DNA from: Brachionus manjavacas | Lineage: Eukaryota; Rotifera; Eurotatoria; Ploima; Brachionidae | Assembly: GCA_019054805.1 (NCBI GenBank) | Contig: JAHQIY010000006.1 | Span: 1,860,001-1,924,000, forward strand | Reading direction: 5' to 3' | Length of the DNA stretch: 64,000 nt | Part shown: piece by piece, positions 10,970-21,500 of the stretch | Layout: the number at the start of each line of letters is the position of its first letter | How positions within the stretch are numbered: the stretch's first letter is position 1 | The notes under the pieces: generated by a model | What the model saw: only the letters and a program-made list of their open reading frames with translations | Database searches by the model: none | Told to the model about the DNA's origin: nothing | Translations under genes and position numbers: made by a program

Positions 10970-12830
10970 TACAAACTTGGACGAATTTGGTTTCAACCAC
11001 GTTCTGCACCTCTCAGACACTGCGAGAAAGACCAACCAAGCATACCAAGCCTTGGAATATCAACCTGACCACGGTTACATTAGACCAAGTTATGCACAGA
11101 AGGGTAGACCGTCATCATATGAAGCTCCATCAAGAAAGCAAGTCTTGATTCAACAAAACTTACAAAGTTATGCACAATACTATCACTTCCATCATTTTAT
11201 CTAAACCAAGCACTAAACATTCGATCAGTCTCTCAAGCATCAACATCTAATTCACTAGTTCAACCAATTCATCAAAACCATCCTGACCTCAGTCACATCA
11301 TTATCTCTACAATTCATTCAACACAGACAAATCATGCGGATACACTTGAGGAACAAAATCAAAACCAAAAAACTTATACAACTTTAATTTAAAAGTAACC
11401 AAGAATTTGATGATAAAATTAAAAATTATTTCGCACTCGAGGACTATTTAAGGTCAATTTAACCAGGAATTCCAATTTCAACAGCATATATAAACAAAAA
11501 TGAAGAACTATTCTAAAAACTAAAAGTGCTAATCAGTTAGAGACACTCAGACAATGGTCAAAAGATGCCTTCAATCAAGGAATATAAGAAAAAATTAAAA
11601 AAAGCAACTTTTACTTGGCGTTACACAATGTCGATATTAATTTTGATATTGAATCAACTCGATCAAAACAATACTTAAAAACGGAATATGGAATTGATAA
11701 CACACTTGGAATGATCCAATAAAAACAAACCAAAAACTAACAATAGTTATAGCAGTTACTTCTGATATTAATAAATACAACGATTTTAAACAAGGCTACA
11801 TTAAAATCGGCTATTTAGACTTACACATTGAAGTCGTATTAGACTAACACATTGAAGTTTTGGTATATCACAAGATCGGTGCTTCAAATGTTAGAAATTC
11901 GGACATTCGGTCGTAAATTGTCAAGAAAAGGAAGAAATATGTCTTAGATGTTCCAAAAATCACAATTTTAAACAATGTCAAATTACTAATCCAGTAAAGT
12001 TTCGTTTTAATAATTGTAACGGACAACATCCCGCTTGCTCAAAATTATGTTCAGAATTAATCCGGAAAAAATAAAAAGCAAAAATTAGACAAAAAAAATA
12101 TCCAAACAAGCTCAAACAAGCACTAGAATCTATTCACAAATTCAATCAAAACTCTACCACCAAAAATCAAACATTAGGTTTAATCAAACTAATAATCAAG
12201 TTATTTAAAAATAACAATCTAGTAGCTGCAGCAGCAAACGAAGATCCAAGTCCGACCATAAATATGATTAATCAAACTCTAAAACCAAATAAAGAAATGA
12301 TAAACTAATCTAATCGGCAATTCACTTTTTAAAAAGCTCGATCAAGAGAAAAATTTCATGAGTAACCGTTTTTCTAAAATGAGAATAATAATTTGAACAA
12401 ATTGAAATTTTTACACATTAACTGTCAATCTCTATACAATTCATTCAAAACAATTCAAATACAAAACAATTACAGAACTAGACGTAGATCTTATCAGCTT
12501 AAATGAGACTTATCTCAAAAAATCGAATAAATTTAACTTAAACAATTACACGATTTTAAGAGAAGACAGAGTATTAGAAAAAAAACAAAAAGATAGTGGT
12601 GCAGCACTCGGTATCAGGAAACATTTTAAAGGCAAGAGCATTCTATTTCTAGAATTTGAAGAGATAGCAGGTTTTGAAATTGAATTAAACAAGCAAGATG
12701 TATTGTCAGTATTCTCGGACTATTCAAGTCCAGACTCTAAACTAAACACGAAATTCATCGACTTTTTTGTAGAAAATTATAAAAATTTCACAAAAATCAA
12801 AAATCAATTTAGTCGACTTATTTTTAGTTG
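10970..12830 (+). mobile_element. Degenerate Jockey/CR1-like non-LTR retrotransposon, 3' truncated
   Basis: The left part (10977-12300) is an ORF1-like remnant with many stops. Near 11880 it has a zinc-knuckle array (CFKC...FGH..VNC, then CLRCSKNHNFKQC and CNGQHPACSKLC), as in gag-like ORF1 proteins of Jockey-type elements. From about 12400 an APE-type endonuclease follows: LHINCQSL, then DLISLNETYLKK with the catalytic Glu, NNYTILREDR and SDYSSPDS. The frame stops at about 12800 where a TTTTTAGTCGAC repeat takes over. No reverse transcriptase follows. Confidence 0.7.
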
Positions 12831-12960
12831 GCTAAAGTTTAGTCGACTAGTTTTCAGCTAACTAATTTTTAGTCCCCTTTTTTTTTAGTTAGATAATTTT
12901 TAGTCGACTTCTTTTTAGTTGAATTATTTTTAGTCGACTAAACTAAAATAACCAACTAAA
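12805..12960. repeat. Palindromic tandem repeat rich in TTTTTAGTCGACT
   Basis: Degenerate units of about 20 bases repeat the palindrome TAGTCGACTA or AGTCGACT next to T-runs. It abuts the broken end of the endonuclease reading frame. Confidence 0.6.
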
Positions 12961-13194
12961 GTTTAATTTTTAAAATCTATTTTTTTTTTAGAAAATTTTT
13001 ACTAAATAAAAGTTATAACTAATGCAATTAGCATGACTTTTCTGTGAGAGAATTTCAAACAAAAAAAAAAAAAAATGTTATGTTGTTTTATTAATCAACA
13101 TCTAGAATAAATAAATAACATTAAATAAAGACTTAAGTTAATAACATCTGGTTTTGTTACCTATCCTCTTTTAAACAATTTTCACATAAAAAAA

Positions 13195-13300
13195 AATTCT
13201 TACTGTCTAAATAAAGGAATGTTTGGCTGCAACATAACTACCTGGGACGGTAAAAGGAACATTTGGCCGCAACAATAAATACCGAAAAACGGCAAAAATT
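13195..13300 (+). repeat. Two-unit tandem repeat of about 50 bp
   Basis: AAGGAATGTTTGGCTGCAAC and AAGGAACATTTGGCCGCAAC, each followed by an ATAA..ACC...ACGG stretch, lie head to tail just before the MULE remnant. Confidence 0.5.
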
Positions 13301-13479
13301 CATGTTGCTCAGACTTTTTTTTAAAAAAAATTTATTGAAATTATTCGGAGCTCAAAACCGTTTTAATATTTAAATTAAGACCTGAATTAACCTTTATCTG
13401 ATTATTACCATTATTGTTAAGAATTTGACAAGGCCCTTGAAAATTACTGCCAAACCAATTATCACATCTTCTCAAAAGA

Positions 13480-14600
13480 AACAAGTCGTTACCTATAACC
13501 AGATCGAACCAAATACGAGTATGTTGAATACAAATGCATGTTTTGGAGGGATCAAGACAATATTGTATCGAAAACAACCGGAGTTCGACCTGTTCAATCG
13601 TATCACGCATTAAACTGCCCAGCTGAAATTCGAGTTACGTGTAAAAAACGTGAGAAAAACAAGTATGTAAAAAAAAAGTGCAATCAAATACACGACAATC
13701 ATCCTACTGGTAAAGACATCTACATTAATCATCACTCACAGCGATGATTAAATAATCAGCTTACCTTGTCGTCATATATTTTACTTACGAAATTATAATT
13801 GTATCAATATTGAAACAAACATGATTTGCAATCGATGGAAGCATGTCAGTTTACATTCTCAACTTGGAGATGATCAACAAAAAGAGGCAAGCAATATTCT
13901 TATCAATTCGAACGGTCGCCGAACTATTCAATGCCAAATATGAATAGCATTCTTTCAACACGCACTGATTTTATTAGTCCGAATAAAACTAAATTCACTG
14001 AGTGTAGACGAATTCTAAAAAGACTAGCTGAGCTTGTCTCGAGAGAATCTGAAGATGTTTACAACTACCGGATGCAAACAATCCTTCAGATAACTAAGCT
14101 ATGGGAAAATAACGAAATGTTTAGTTTGAAGCCGATCCAAAGCATCAATATTTTCAAAGAAAATGAAGTGAACAAAGAAGATTTATCACGTTACGAAAGT
14201 ATGATCGAAGAAGCTGGACCATGCGAACCAAATGAGAGTGAAGAAGAATTAGAAGAAGTCAATTCATCATCATCAACAACATCAAGTAATCCAACAGATT
14301 CACAGCTAGGTTGTTTCGTCAAAATAAATTTGAAAGGAAGAAGTCTAGTTAAAAGTGCTCCAAAACGAGGAGCTCCAAAAAAAGCACAAAGAAAGAGAAA
14401 ACTAAAAGAGAACCAATAAAAACAAAGTAAGAAAGCTAAGCTTGATGATGTAGTTGTTGATCAAGCACGTAATGAAGAGTCGAATACTTGCAAATTATGT
14501 CTAAATTTGTTAGAAGAAAATCCTGTTAATTGTAGTACTTGTAACTTTTCTTTTCATAGATCTAGTGTTAAGGGTTATATCCCATTAATCATCATTTCTT
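13480..14600 (+). pseudogene. Internally deleted MULE/ZSWIM3-like transposase
   Basis: The left part (13530-13746) has the N-terminal FAR1/FLYWCH-like zinc module: YKCMFWR, GVRP..SYHALNCPAEIRV and HDNHPTG...YINHH. From 13931 a different part follows: an alpha-helical piece (ILSTRTDFISPNKTKF, RRILKRLAELV), an acidic stretch and a basic APKRGAPKKAQRKRK tail. After one stop (14417) comes a half-finished CxxC...CxxC..H zinc motif. The catalytic DDE core and the SWIM finger that should lie between are absent. This looks like an internal deletion derivative of a Mutator-like element, now decayed. Confidence 0.6.
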
Positions 14601-14853
14601 TATTTTTTTTATTTTAAATAAAATTTTCAAACTAAATTATCTTTTTCTAGCCTCTTAAAAATTTTTACACATATATTATCTACCTGGAGAAAGTTTTTTT
14701 TCGGATAGTTATCAGTCGTAAGACAATGCTACGGAAAAATATTTTACTCATACAGTGGTGTTACGATATCTGTATTTTACTATTTTTTACAATATTTTAA
14801 GTAAATTTATGAAAATTACCAGAGTAAAATTTACGTTAATTTCTGGTATTTTA

Positions 14854-15197
14854 TATTGTTGGGATCCGTACAAGCGGACACTTAACCGGCCAAAATTTTC
14901 AGAAACCGTGACCGTGTCCGCATAAGCCGGCCAACTTTTTGGAGGGCGGTCATTTGGCCGTTTAGCTTGGCGGTCAAAATTTTGGACCGCCAAAACAAAC
15001 GGTCTAAAATAAACGGGCGGTCAATTAACCGGCCAACTTTTTAGCGGGCGGTCATTTGGCCGGTTAATTGACCGCCCTTTTATTTTTGACAGGTTTTTTA
15101 TACGGTCCAAAATTTTGACCGTCAAGCTAACCGGCCAAATGACCGCCTAAAACCGTTCGCCTAAAGGACCGATTTTTTCGGACCGCATCCAACACTA
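14854..15197. mobile_element. GC-rich hAT-type MITE, copy 1
   Basis: The element is 344 bp, with ends TATTGTTGGGAT and ATCCAACACTA (inverted: TAGTGTTGGATG). A perfect 8-bp duplication GTATTTTA flanks it at 14846-14853 and 15198-15205. The 8-bp duplication and the TAG.GTTGG end fit the hAT superfamily. The inside is a palindromic array with at least seven GCGGTC or GACCGC motifs and repeated CCGGCCAA, in sharp contrast to the AT-rich surroundings. No coding capacity. Confidence 0.8.
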
Positions 15198-15629
15198 GTA
15201 TTTTACGTGAATTTACCATATTTTTCGTAAAATATAGTATAAAAAAGTAAAAACCAAAATGTCCAAAAAAAACGAAATTTTGACATTTTATAAAAATTTT
15301 TTTTTTTTTTTTTTGTTATTTATTTTGAGAGAAAAAGAAAAAAAATTTGTAAGTTTTACTTTTTTTTGCCTTTTTTTACGTAAATTATAGTAAATTTTGG
15401 TAAATTTTAATTAAAAAGAGTACGGAAATATTTCTGTTATTTTGAAATTTTTTATTTAAAAAGGTTTGACAATGAAAGTAATTAATTCTTTTTTGAATGC
15501 TCAGGCTAAAATACAATTGGAATTTTTATTTTATTTTTTGGTGCATTTTGCCATTTTAATTGAATTCGCAGCCTTTTCTTACGCTTCTTTAAAGCTCGAG
15601 TTTTATGGAACATCCTTTAATAGCTCATC

Positions 15630-16649
15630 TTATTTTACAAAAATTTTATCTAATATTTGGCTCGGATATTTTGATTGGTAATATGCCAGCGTTTGATTAG
15701 CGTCATCATTAAACCTCCTTTCGAGTTCACATCTCAAAAAACTTGTATACTCTTTATTATTAACTTTTTTATTAAAAAAAACTATTGATTTAATCATTTT
15801 ACATTTATTTATAGAAAATTTACTTATTGATTCATTATTAACAACCGTTTCTAAAATTTTCGTACATTGTAGAGAAAATTCATTTGTACTAGAACTTGTT
15901 CTAGGAACTTCAGAAAAAAATTTTTTAGATTTGATTTCAGTTCTCTCGCCGCTTAAAATATCCTTAATATCCTTTTGATCTTCGTTTTACTTCAAAATAT
16001 TTGAATTTAACCTAAATAAATTCTCATTCAATGAAGATATAGCTTTTTCAACTGTATTAAAACTCAGGCCGTTGGTTTCTCTTAATTCACCAGTCTATAA
16101 AATAAGAATGTATTAACTCAACAATAAAAATAAATCATGCATAAAATTTGATGATAAAAATCTTAAATAAAAAATTAAATTTTTAAGATTAATAAAATTT
16201 TAAAAAGTCTTGCATAGGTATTTTAATAATTTTACTTTTGTTTTAGGAACTTTGAATATTTTTGAGCATTGAATCGTTGCAATAACAATAAGATGTTTTT
16301 TTTCATGTTCATGCACAAAAGATATTCTTGTTCCTTGTAAAAGCTAAAAGGAAATTTTTGCAATTTTAAATAATAAATCATTTGATTTATAAAAAACCTC
16401 ATGTTGTTCGAGTGGTTCGAGAATTTTAATAATATCAACACTACCTGGCACCTGATTTAAGAAATGAAACGGATGTTTGTCGTTTTCTATTTCGTATATG
16501 ATTGCAATCATTTCTAAATCATCTTCTTTCTTTACTTTTTTGCTAACTTTCTCTTCATGTTCGGAATCACTAGTTGTAATAACTTCATCCTCAGTTTTTG
16601 TTTTTCTTTTCGATTTTTTTTCATTTTTTGGTTTTGGCTTAGGAACCAT
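15630..16649 (-). CDS. Unknown three-exon gene with one in-frame stop
   Basis: I do not recognise this protein. Exons are 16649-16398, 16343-16236 and 16094-15630; all three are multiples of three, joined by GT-AG introns of 54 and 141 bp. The N-terminus is a charged nuclear-looking stretch (PKPKPKNEKKSKRKTK, then EHEEKVSKKVKKEDD). It is followed by AIIYEIENDKHPFHFLNQ, GTRISFVHEHEKKHLIVIAT and a Ser/Lys-rich helical C-terminal half. Codon 156 is TAA (15989-15987), yet the same frame stays open and coding-like for 118 more codons to the final stop at 15630. It may be a recent pseudogene or a shorter protein. Its ATG lies 72 bases from a divergent plus-strand ORF, so both may belong to one mobile element. 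Confidence 0.5.
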
Positions 16650-16721
16650 TTTACTATATAATACTTCAGAAAATAAAATGAAAAAAGTTAATTTCAACAG
16701 TTTTTTATAGCTAAATTAGTT

Positions 16722-17650
16722 ATGGCTCCTTTCAAACGTCTTTGTGAAGCTCGTGAAAAAAATAAAGAAAGCATGAGAGAAAGATTTAAAAAGCAAATTT
16801 TTTATTTAAATAAAAAAAATAATAAGCCAAAGCGCATAAGAAAAATTTTGAAGCTTTCAAATTGTAAACAAGCTGTTCCATCAACAAGTGTATTATTTCA
16901 TTTTTAAGCGAAAAATTAAACTTTTTTTAATCTTTTGTTTAGTATATTAAAAGGATCCTTTCAGAAAAAAACAAAAAAAGAGAGAGGGTAACTAGAAGTG
17001 ATGTTGTAAAAAAAAATTGTAGATTACATTAGAGTAATTTTTCAATCTATTATTTGAAATTTTATTATTTAATAATTTGTAGAAAGAAACAGAAAAATAA
17101 AAATGGAACAATTTTTTTACTTTCTTTTCAAATAAAAAAAAAATCAATGTTAAATTCTGTGATTCGACAATAAGAAAATATCGTCAAAAATCAGGTAAAT
17201 GTTTAAAACTGAGTAAAATTCCTAAGACTGAGCTTTAGAATTAAGTTTTTTTCAATTGCTTGAAAATTATTTTAAATTTTATAAAAAATTTAAAAAAAAA
17301 ATCAAAAATTAAACTTAATTATTCAAAATTAAAAAAACGATTTAAGCGAATTAAATAAAAAGAAATTGAATCAACAAAAAAATTGAGTCATTTTTTAAGC
17401 AATTTAAAGGCAATTAAAAGTTCATCCTAGTTAATTCTAAAATACGAAAAAAACAATTTTTTAGGATTTCGTTACCGCCGTTTACGCCAGGCCCCATATT
17501 TATCAGATGCGCACAAACTAGCGAGGCTAGTTTGGTGTTTAAAACATAAAGATTTTGACTTTAAAGATGTTATTTTTGTTGATGAAACAACTATAAGATT
17601 ATTCGAAAGACCGCTATATCATTTACGATACCCTTCTTCATATCATAGGT
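16722..17650 (+). mobile_element. Degenerate Tc1/mariner-like transposase region
   Basis: A short frame starts at 16722 (MAPFKRLCEAREKNKESM). A possible helix-turn-helix piece near 17150 (CDSTIRKYRQKSG) ends at a gtaaat donor. After an acceptor (tttttag at 17464) comes FRYRRLRQAPYLSDAHKLAR, then DVIFVDETTIRLFE. The last motif matches the FxDE catalytic box of Tc1/mariner/IS630 DDE transposases. The sequence breaks off at about 17650, where exostosin-like sequence begins. Exact exon structure upstream is uncertain. Confidence 0.5.
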
Positions 17651-17654
17651 ATCG

Positions 17655-18310
17655 TAATATTGACTACTTCAAAATGCTGCAGAGACTTAGAAAAGAAAAT
17701 TCTTAACCATGGAATGAGAGAAAAACACTTTTATACGTTCATTACAATGTAAAGACGAATGTAAAAGCAAGAAAAAAGTTTTTGACTTGTTTTCAAAATT
17801 TGAGTGGGGTCAAAATTTTAAAAACTCGAATAAATTTTGAATAATTCTTTAAAAATTTAAACGATTCAAAATTTGTCTTGTGTCCAAGAGATTCTGGCAT
17901 TGATACTCATAGATTTTGTGAAAAAACATAGATGGGAGGCATTCCCATAGTTGAAAATTCTACTTTAAATCCAATCTACAATCAGACAACAGCTCTAATT
18001 TAGGCTCATGAAAAGCTACAGAATCCTGGAAATTACATCAAAAACATGAACTTTAATAAAGATTCTATTTTTATGGAAAACTGGCTTAAAAAATATGCTC
18101 TTTTCGCATAAATATAAATTATTAATGATTTTTTCCTAATTATTTTAATCTGTCACTTTTTTACAATTTTTTTTCTTCCTTGTTTTTAATATTTAAAATA
18201 TTGTTTTTTGTCTTACAGTTTTTTTTTTGAAATTTTCAGCCAGTTGTCTTCTTTTTGGGTCAAAAAAAAATGGGGACAATTGATAGAATAATAGATAGAA
18301 TGAAATTTTT
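17655..18310 (+). pseudogene. Truncated exostosin-like pseudogene
   Basis: From NIDYFKMLQRLRKENS onward the translation follows the C-terminal half of the intact glycosyltransferase at 1983-3089 nearly residue for residue. Four in-frame stops are present, the glycine of the PRG motif is changed (CPRDSGIDTHRF), and a few residues are missing near the end. The 3' flank is also shared, down to the block GCCAGTTGTCTTCTTTTTGG. The left end is fused to the Tc1-like transposase fragment. Confidence 0.85.
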
Positions 18311-18514
18311 TTGGCTAACCTTAAATATTTTGACAGTATGAAATTTTTTTAGTACTAGATTACAATCAATCCCTTTCTGATTCTAAAATTTGATTTTAAA
18401 AATAGCGACTAAAGACGCTCAAAGTTAAGTTTATTTATTTTTTAATCACGTGATTTTTTGAACAAGTTTGTTATAAATTTTTAATTTCTATTAAGATTAA
18501 AATTAGATTTTAAA

Positions 18515-21500
18515 ATGATTTCCAGAAATGAAAGGTTGATAGATCTTATTTGGTCTCCGTTTAAAGAAGACGAATTCATAGCCTACGGAAGCGACCTGTG
18601 GCTTTTTAAAGTCAGAAACTCACCATCGAGCGAAAATGCAATTAAATTAAATGATGAGTTATTCGCCGAATTTGTTGTTAACTATGGCGAAAATTCGAAT
18701 CCCAAACAAGTTTCTTGGTACTGTGGAAAAGAAAACAAAAATTTATACGCTGTCAGTCTTTCAAATCACAAAATTCAACTGATAAGGTTTATTTGAGCTC
18801 ATTTTATAAAAAAAAACAAATACCTTTTTATATTATAGCTATAATTTTGAAAAGTCTGCAAAAAATTTAGAGATCTTTAAAGAATTTTGTAAGATTTACG
18901 CAATTTAAGAATTATTATCACTGATAAAAACTTACTTAGCGTTCAAACAAATTCGTCAGTGCACCCATTTAACTTGGAATTCTTCTCAAAAAAATCTCGT
19001 AAACCTCAATATAATTTTCTTAATATTTGATTGTGAATTTTTTTTAAATTTCAAGTTGGCGGGTGGCTTTGACAAAATTCGCAATGAACATTCAATATTA
19101 GTGTGGGATGTGCGCGGAAATGGAGCAGTGCCTACAATCCAATTTGAACTGAACACTGACTCGGTCATCAACTGCCTAAATTTCAATCATAACAAATTTT
19201 CATATTCAAGCATGCTGATGAGCTCAAATACAGTTATGGCTGATTACAGACAAACATCGTTTAAAGCTGTTTACGAAACCGGCAATACGGAAACATGCAA
19301 TTCATTAGCCTGGAATCCAAGCCATGAAAATCACCTGTTTGCTGGTGTCAATGGAAAATTAGTCAAAATGTTTGATATCAAGTGTATTATAGAAAATTTA
19401 TAAACTTAAAAAGAATGAAAATTTGAATAAATTTTAGCATCGAAGACTGTTTTGAGTGTCAATTCAAAATATGTCCTAGGGATCGCTGTCGATTGTAACA
19501 ATCAGTACCAGTTGGCTTCTTATTTGGATAACCATGCTGTCATTTGGGACACTAGGATGTTCAATGCACCAGTGCACAAAATAGACGAGTCAGAACAAAT
19601 CGAAAAAATTCAATGGTGCCCTACCAAGTATTTTAATTTTGAATTAGAAAATTTTTGGATTAAAAATGCACTCTAGGTCCGGACAATTGGGAGTTTTGAT
19701 AAAAAGCATGATGAAATTTTACAATATTCAGCAAAGATCAAGCGAAGAAAGCGACGACAAAGCGCCGGTTCAAATAATAGTTGATAAAATTTCGCGCCAG
19801 CTATCAAATGGAAGCGAAGTGTTTACAGAACCGAGAAAATTGCCTCGCTCAAATTCAGTAGTCCCAAGTCCACAAATTCAAATTGCGCATAACTCTCTGA
19901 GCAATTTTTGCTGGTTCAAATTCAATACAAACAAATTGCTGGTTGCCAGTAATCAATCAATTTCAAACCTAAAAACCATGTGTCTATATGATAAGATAGT
20001 GCTTTCTTGGTCACCCAATGGAGATTTTTATTGGTCTTCTAAATTATCAAATATAAATTTTGTACAGAACATAGAAAAGGAATTTAATTATTTAAGTGAA
20101 TTGAAAGAACGCACCAGATCCCATTATGGATTGAAGTATTATATCCTTAATGTTATTAATGGAAACGCCACAATGGTAAACAGTGTTGAAATGAGTACCA
20201 CTTCAGCAAATGGGTGTCAAGCCACTCCTCTCGCATTAACTTTGAACTCTCAGATCGGTCTGGCTCATCTATTAAGACCAGATTTTACCAACAATTATCA
20301 AATATGTGAACGAGACAAGTCTTTGTGTTCAAAAATGCTTAAAAGACTTTGGAATTGGTTTGAAAGTATTTGGCAAAATAAGCTTTGTAATTTTAATTAT
20401 TAATCTTTGCTTTCAAAGATGTAAATAGCTTTTTTGAAAAAACTATTCCAATTAATCCGAGAAATACTTCGATTGATACATCGCAAATTTTTCGGGGCAC
20501 ACTAAGCGAGCTGTATTCAACTCGCTATAGTGGACTAGTGATTCTGTTAAATGGTAAAAGTGATTTATTTTTTTCTACTTTTATCTTTATTTCAAATTTA
20601 AGATTTGGATCAGGCAATTAAAAAAAATGAGTCATATGAAATAGAAAAAAACAGAATCGAACGTTTCAAGTAAATTGATATTTTTTCAACTTTTAGAAAA
20701 TTGTTTTTTTTTAATAATTTATTACTTAAAATAAGATTAAAGTGCAAATTTTCAATTTTTTTAAATACCAAGCACATGTGGATTTATTTATGATGAGAAT
20801 ATTTTTCAAAATATTTAACTTTAAATTTAAGTCCAAAGAAGTGTTGAAATTCGAGTTCACTTAAAAATTTTAATCTTAAAATTTTAATGAACAAATTAAA
20901 AATTTTTTGAGCTTTATTTTTACATATTAGCTTTGAATAGGTCATTGATGTTTATCTATAGTCAGCTCTATGTATTCGTCATCTTCCACTAATAATAATA
21001 TTTTCTAGCTTAAAATGCTTGTTTACAATGAAATGGTGGGCTAGTTTAATTGATATTTTAATAGTTATGTAGAGTTATGTTCACAAATTATCCAGGCAAC
21101 TTACCAAAAAGTTTTTAATGTATGGATAAAAAGATTTACGATTGCAAATTGATTCGCCATTCTTCGATGATACATTATTTGTATCATCGAAGAATGGCGA
21201 ACACATAGATGTGACTAAAGATATTAAGTATCAAATAGTATTTGCCTTTAAAATGTCGCTGCATAAATTCACTGACTCAAAATCATTTGCTATTTTGAAT
21301 ATTTGAATAAGATCACCCCTAGTAGGCCTAGTTTCTAAATTTGTGGGATTAAGTATCGTGAGTCTTGCCTCGTATTCAAATCTTTAATTGATGAGTCTTG
21401 TCTTGTTTATTTATTTATTCATTTAATTAAGCCTCATTGGCAAGTTTATAAACATTTACAAAAAAATATTTAAGGTATAGTTAATTACATAATTACATAA

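Noticed and set aside
15466..15681. Hydrophobic 71-residue plus-strand ORF
   Set aside because: It overlaps the end of the minus-strand three-exon gene, where the coding frame agrees with splice phases; the plus ORF looks like its shadow.
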